Part shown: piece by piece, positions 23,776 to 26,660 of the stretch
Numbering within the stretch: position 1 is the first letter of the stretch
Layout of the letters: the number at the start of each line of letters is the position of its first letter
Assembly: GCA_002320455.1 (NCBI GenBank)
Contig: DCKU01000120.1
Span: forward strand, 1 to 26,660
Source: Salinisphaera sp. UBA1666
Lineage (GTDB): Bacteria; Pseudomonadota; Gammaproteobacteria; Nevskiales; Salinisphaeraceae
Direction of reading: 5' to 3'
Length of the DNA: 26,660 nt
Program-made: the position numbers and the translations under genes
The notes under the pieces: model-generated
Seen by the model: the letters and a program-made list of their open reading frames with translations, nothing else
Database searches by the model: none
Told to the model about the DNA's origin: nothing

Positions 23776-25158
23776 TTATGCAATCGCCAGCGCCTCTACG
23801 GCAGGTTCGATGGTCTTGATGCGGCCGCGCAGGGAATTATCCAAGGCCTCGGTGATCTCGATTTCCACGAAATGCCCGGCCATGCGCGGGTGGCCCTCGA
23901 AGTTGACCCAGCGGTTGGAATCCGTACGCCCGGCCATCTGGCCGCCGCCGCGCTTGGACTCGCGCTCGACGAGCACGCGCTGCGTGGTGCCGACCATGTC
24001 GGCCATCAGCTGGCGATTGAAATCAGCGATGCGATCCTGCACCCGCTTGAGCCGGGCTTTCTTCAACTCCCGCGGTTCATCGTCGGCCATATCAGCGGCC
24101 GGCGTGCCGGGCCGAGCACTGTAGACAAACGAAAACGCCGCATCGAAGCCGATCCGCTCGACTAGATCCATCGTGGCCTCGAACTCGGCCTCGCCCTCGC
24201 CGGGATGGCCCACGATGATATCCGTCGACAGGCTGATGTCCGGCCGCACGGCCCGTAGTTTCTCGATCCGCTCGATGAAGTGCTCGACCGTATAACCACG
24301 GTTCATCGCCTCGAGCACGGCGTTGGAGCCCGACTGCACCGGCAGGTGCAGATAGTTAGCCAGCTTGGGCACCCGGGCATAGGCCTCGATCAGCGCATCC
24401 GAGAACTCGAGCGGATGACTGGTGGTGTAACGAATCCGTTCGATACCCTCGAACTCGGCCACGAACTCGACGAGCATGGCCAGATCACAGATCGAGCCGT
24501 CGGCCATCGGCCCGCGATAGCCGTTAACGTTCTGGCCCAGCAGCGTGATTTCCTTCACGCCCTGCTCGGCCAGCTCCGCCACTTCCAGAATCACGTCGTC
24601 AAACGGTCGGCTGATCTCCTCACCGCGGGTATAAGGCACCACACAGAAGCTGCAATACTTCGAGCAGCCTTCCATAATCGACACGAACGCCGTAGCGCCT
24701 TCGGCGCGAGGCGCCGGCATGGCATCGAATTTGTCGATCTCGGGAAACGCGATATCCACGATCCCGGCACCGTTGTCGGCCACATCGTCCAGCATCTGCG
24801 GCAGGCGATGCAGGGTCTGCGGGCCGAAGACCATATCCACGAACGGCGCCCGCTCGCGAATGGCATGGCCTTCCTGCGAAGCCACACAGCCGCCCACGCC
24901 AATCACCAGGTTGGGGTTGGCCTCCTTGAGCGGCTGCCAGCGACCCAGCTGCGAAAACACCTTCTCCTGGGCTTTTTCCCGGATCGAGCAGGTATTCAGC
25001 AGGATGATGTCGGCTTCTTCCGGGGAGGCGACGCGCGTGGCCCCGCGGTTTTTGGCGAGCACGTCGACCATCTTGGCCGAGTCGTACTCGTTCATCTGAC
25101 AGCCCCAGGTGGCCACGAACACCCGCGGCGCCTTGGTGTTTGCAATGGTCTCGGACAT
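23776..25158 (-). CDS. miaB: tRNA-2-methylthio-N6-dimethylallyladenosine synthase MiaB
   Basis: 460 residues from ATG 25158 (MSETIANTKAPRVFVATWGC); an in-frame ATG at 25182 would add eight residues. It is a radical-SAM enzyme that adds a methylthio group to i6A37 in tRNAs reading codons starting with U. The N-terminal MTTase domain holds auxiliary cluster cysteines (the first is C20 in WGCQMNEYDS). The radical-SAM motif C-x3-C-x2-C is seen in GCSKYCSFCVVPYTRG. A TRAM RNA-binding domain with VLVERESKRGGGQMAGRT ends the protein. It is the first gene of the conserved miaB-ybeZ-ybeY-corC-lnt group. Confidence 0.97.
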   Translation of the reverse strand: MSETIANTKAPRVFVATWGCQMNEYDSAKMVDVLAKNRGATRVASPEEADIILLNTCSIREKAQEKVFSQLGRWQPLKEANPNLVIGVGGCVASQEGHAIRERAPFVDMVFGPQTLHRLPQMLDDVADNGAGIVDIAFPEIDKFDAMPAPRAEGATAFVSIMEGCSKYCSFCVVPYTRGEEISRPFDDVILEVAELAEQGVKEITLLGQNVNGYRGPMADGSICDLAMLVEFVAEFEGIERIRYTTSHPLEFSDALIEAYARVPKLANYLHLPVQSGSNAVLEAMNRGYTVEHFIERIEKLRAVRPDISLSTDIIVGHPGEGEAEFEATMDLVERIGFDAAFSFVYSARPGTPAADMADDEPRELKKARLKRVQDRIADFNRQLMADMVGTTQRVLVERESKRGGGQMAGRTDSNRWVNFEGHPRMAGHFVEIEITEALDNSLRGRIKTIEPAVEALAIA

Positions 25159-25198
25159 GATGATCGGCTCGGTGCGGCCCATGAAACGACCGCCAAGT

Positions 25199-26467
25199 CT
25201 AACGCATACCGGCGCCCGGCTCGTAGTCCGCCCCGTTATCGACCGCCGCCGGCGCGCTAAGGCGGCTCCGCATCAGACGCTGCTGTATCCCGGCGACCCG
25301 GTCACCGGCACGGGCCGACAGCCGGATCGCCGGGCGCTCGAGCGTGCGATAAGCCAGCTCGGCCACCGCAAACATCATCAACAGGATGATCGGCAGCAGT
25401 ATCACCAACGGCACGCGGTGTGCGAACAGGTGCAGCATCGCCAAAAGCACCAGCGGATGGAATAGGTACAGGCTGTAGGAAATACGCCCGAGATAGCACA
25501 GCGCCGGGTGCTCGAGCCGCCGCCGCAGTCCCGGCTCGGCCGCGGCAGCAATCAGCAGCAACGCCGCCCCCAGCATCAACGGCCAGTCGTAGGGCACCAG
25601 CGTTGCCAGCCCGAAGACGTGCATGGCCTGGCTGCCGTGCACGTACAACAGAAATGCCAGCACGCCCAGCAGCACACGCGTGCGAGGTGCCAGGCGGCGA
25701 TAAGCGGGCAAAAGCACCTGGCGGTGATGCGCCAGCGTGGCACCGATAGCGAATGGCAACAGATAATGAACGGTTAGCACGTAGGCGGTTAGCCCGCCGC
25801 GATCGACCCATCCGGTCAGCGCGTCGACCCAGGCGACATGCTCTTGCACCGCCGGCTGGCCGATCAGCGCCATGGCCACGCTGGCCAGCACGAACGGCAA
25901 CAATGCGCCCCACCACGGCCGGCCGCGCACCCACCAGAAGATCAACGGAAACAGCAACGAGATACGCATCTCGTGAACCAGCGTCCAGATCGTGAAGTCG
26001 TAGCGATCGGCGTTGAACTGGCCGAGAAACGCGGCATGCTCGGCCACGGCCTGCCAGGTCACCGGCCACGACCAGAATTTGCTGATCCACTCGTTGAACC
26101 CGGACAGCGTTTCGCCTGCGACACCGTAGGCGCCGACCAGCCCCACCATCACCGCCGCCGCATACGGCACGTAGAGACGAACCAGCCGCTTGACCGCATA
26201 GCCCGCCATGGGCCGGCGCGCCTTGTCGAGCAGGAGATACAGCACGAACCCGCTGAGCGTGAAGAACAGCACCACCGCCGCCTGGCTTTGCCAGAGCACG
26301 TAGAGCGGCGTGAATACGGCGATTTGCGTCCAGTCGAAAAACGTCGCGTAGAGCCTGTCGGTCTGGCCTTGCAGTACCTGGATCAGGTGCGCAAACACGA
26401 CCGTGCAGGCTGCCAGACCACGCAACGAGTCAAATGCCTCGATACGTGAGGACGACATCTCCGACAT
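25199..26467 (-). CDS. Acyltransferase 3 family membrane protein (OafA/YrhL-like)
   Basis: 422 residues from ATG 26467; a TTG at 26503 is an alternative with a longer, uncharacteristic start. About ten membrane spans. The family hallmark E-x-F-D-S-L-RGLAA is followed by the catalytic-type His27 (VVFAHLIQ), then SGFVLYLLL and an RLVRLYVPY motif; the near C-terminal YLGRISYSLYLFHPLVL segment is also typical. Such proteins transfer acetyl or other acyl groups to sugars of O-antigen, exopolysaccharide or peptidoglycan in the envelope. No glycan cluster is seen next to it, so the target is unknown. The upstream gap contains an A/T-rich stretch at 26552-26585 that may hold its promoter. Confidence 0.88.
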   Translation of the reverse strand: MSEMSSSRIEAFDSLRGLAACTVVFAHLIQVLQGQTDRLYATFFDWTQIAVFTPLYVLWQSQAAVVLFFTLSGFVLYLLLDKARRPMAGYAVKRLVRLYVPYAAAVMVGLVGAYGVAGETLSGFNEWISKFWSWPVTWQAVAEHAAFLGQFNADRYDFTIWTLVHEMRISLLFPLIFWWVRGRPWWGALLPFVLASVAMALIGQPAVQEHVAWVDALTGWVDRGGLTAYVLTVHYLLPFAIGATLAHHRQVLLPAYRRLAPRTRVLLGVLAFLLYVHGSQAMHVFGLATLVPYDWPLMLGAALLLIAAAAEPGLRRRLEHPALCYLGRISYSLYLFHPLVLLAMLHLFAHRVPLVILLPIILLMMFAVAELAYRTLERPAIRLSARAGDRVAGIQQRLMRSRLSAPAAVDNGADYEPGAGMR

Positions 26468-26584
26468 GCAGCTCGCTTTGACCGCGGTTCGGCCCGGCGA
26501 CAAGTGATGTCGTCATTGACGCCGATGGATCGCGATTGTTCCCCGCCGACGTGAATTTTTTGTTTAGATCACGTTAAATCATTG

Positions 26585-26616
26585 AAAACCGCCCGGCGGA
26601 TCGACCCACCGGGCGG
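26585..26616 (-). terminator. Rho-independent terminator of an off-window gene
   Basis: On the minus strand CCGCCCGG (26616-26609) pairs perfectly with CCGGGCGG (26596-26589) around a 12-nt loop, followed by TTTT. It separates the acyltransferase from whatever lies upstream. Confidence 0.85.
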
Positions 26617-26625
26617 CCAAGATGT

Positions 26626-26658
26626 TTACGGCGCCTCAGGGCGTGTCGTCATGAGATA
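26626..26658 (-). CDS. Possible C-terminal end of an off-window gene
   Basis: One minus-strand frame reads YLMTTRPEAP and stops at TAA 26628-26626, 9 nt before the terminator stem. That position suits the end of a gene, but the other two frames also stop within the last 40 bases, so the correct frame cannot be decided here. Confidence 0.25.
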   Translation of the reverse strand, partial: YLMTTRPEAP

Positions 26659-26660
26659 TG

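Overview
The window looks like chromosome of a GC-rich gammaproteobacterium. The gene order miaB-phoH(ybeZ)-ybeY-corC-lnt followed by leuS-lptE is the arrangement known from Escherichia and its relatives, and the ribosomal, tRNA and nitrate genes fit the same class. The acidic protein content and an osmoprotectant importer would suit a halophile such as Salinisphaera, but that genus is only an impression. Every complete gene lies on the minus strand, so transcription runs from high to low coordinates. The only plus-strand coding sequence is the tail of a transposase at the left edge.

Layout from the right edge (upstream) to the left. (1) 26.66-25.2 kb: a terminator for an off-window gene, then a membrane acyltransferase. 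(2) 25.16-19.8 kb: miaB, phoH, ybeY, corC and lnt, tightly packed; these serve tRNA modification, rRNA/RNA processing and envelope lipoprotein maturation. (3) 19.7-16.1 kb: leuS, lptE and a nitroreductase placed where holA might be expected. (4) 16.07-15.0 kb: a clear sigma70 promoter, rplM, rpsI, tRNA-Gln(CTG) and its terminator. (5) 15.05-14.34 kb: non-coding DNA with two 178-bp repeat units and a partial third. Each unit carries the last 19 nt of the tRNA, a terminator copy and, in the full units, a set of four hairpins. (6) 14.34-13.58 kb: a small orphan protein and a stand-alone receiver domain. (7) 13.48-10.03 kb: a four-gene OpuC/OsmVWXY-type osmoprotectant ABC importer ending in a strong terminator. 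(8) 9.95-0.24 kb: a nitrate assimilation cluster. (9) 1-240: insertion-element debris.

The nitrate cluster is the most interesting part. Its order is narK (uptake), an overlooked 50-residue membrane peptide, an NAD(P)H/FAD reductase, nasA (nitrate to nitrite), a siroheme NirA-type reductase (nitrite to ammonium), and a CysJ-like FAD/NADPH protein in which the FMN domain is replaced by a four-cysteine Fe-S domain. Together these suggest a pathway from nitrate to ammonium driven by pyridine nucleotides without a separate ferredoxin. Upstream of narK there is a near-consensus sigma54 promoter, an IHF-like site, a palindrome further out, and a leader able to form two competing hairpins. This suggests nitrogen-dependent control. 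Both intergenic gaps around nirA contain inverted arrays of short phased repeats (CGCAGAT type on one side, CGCAAAT type on the other) that no gene explains.
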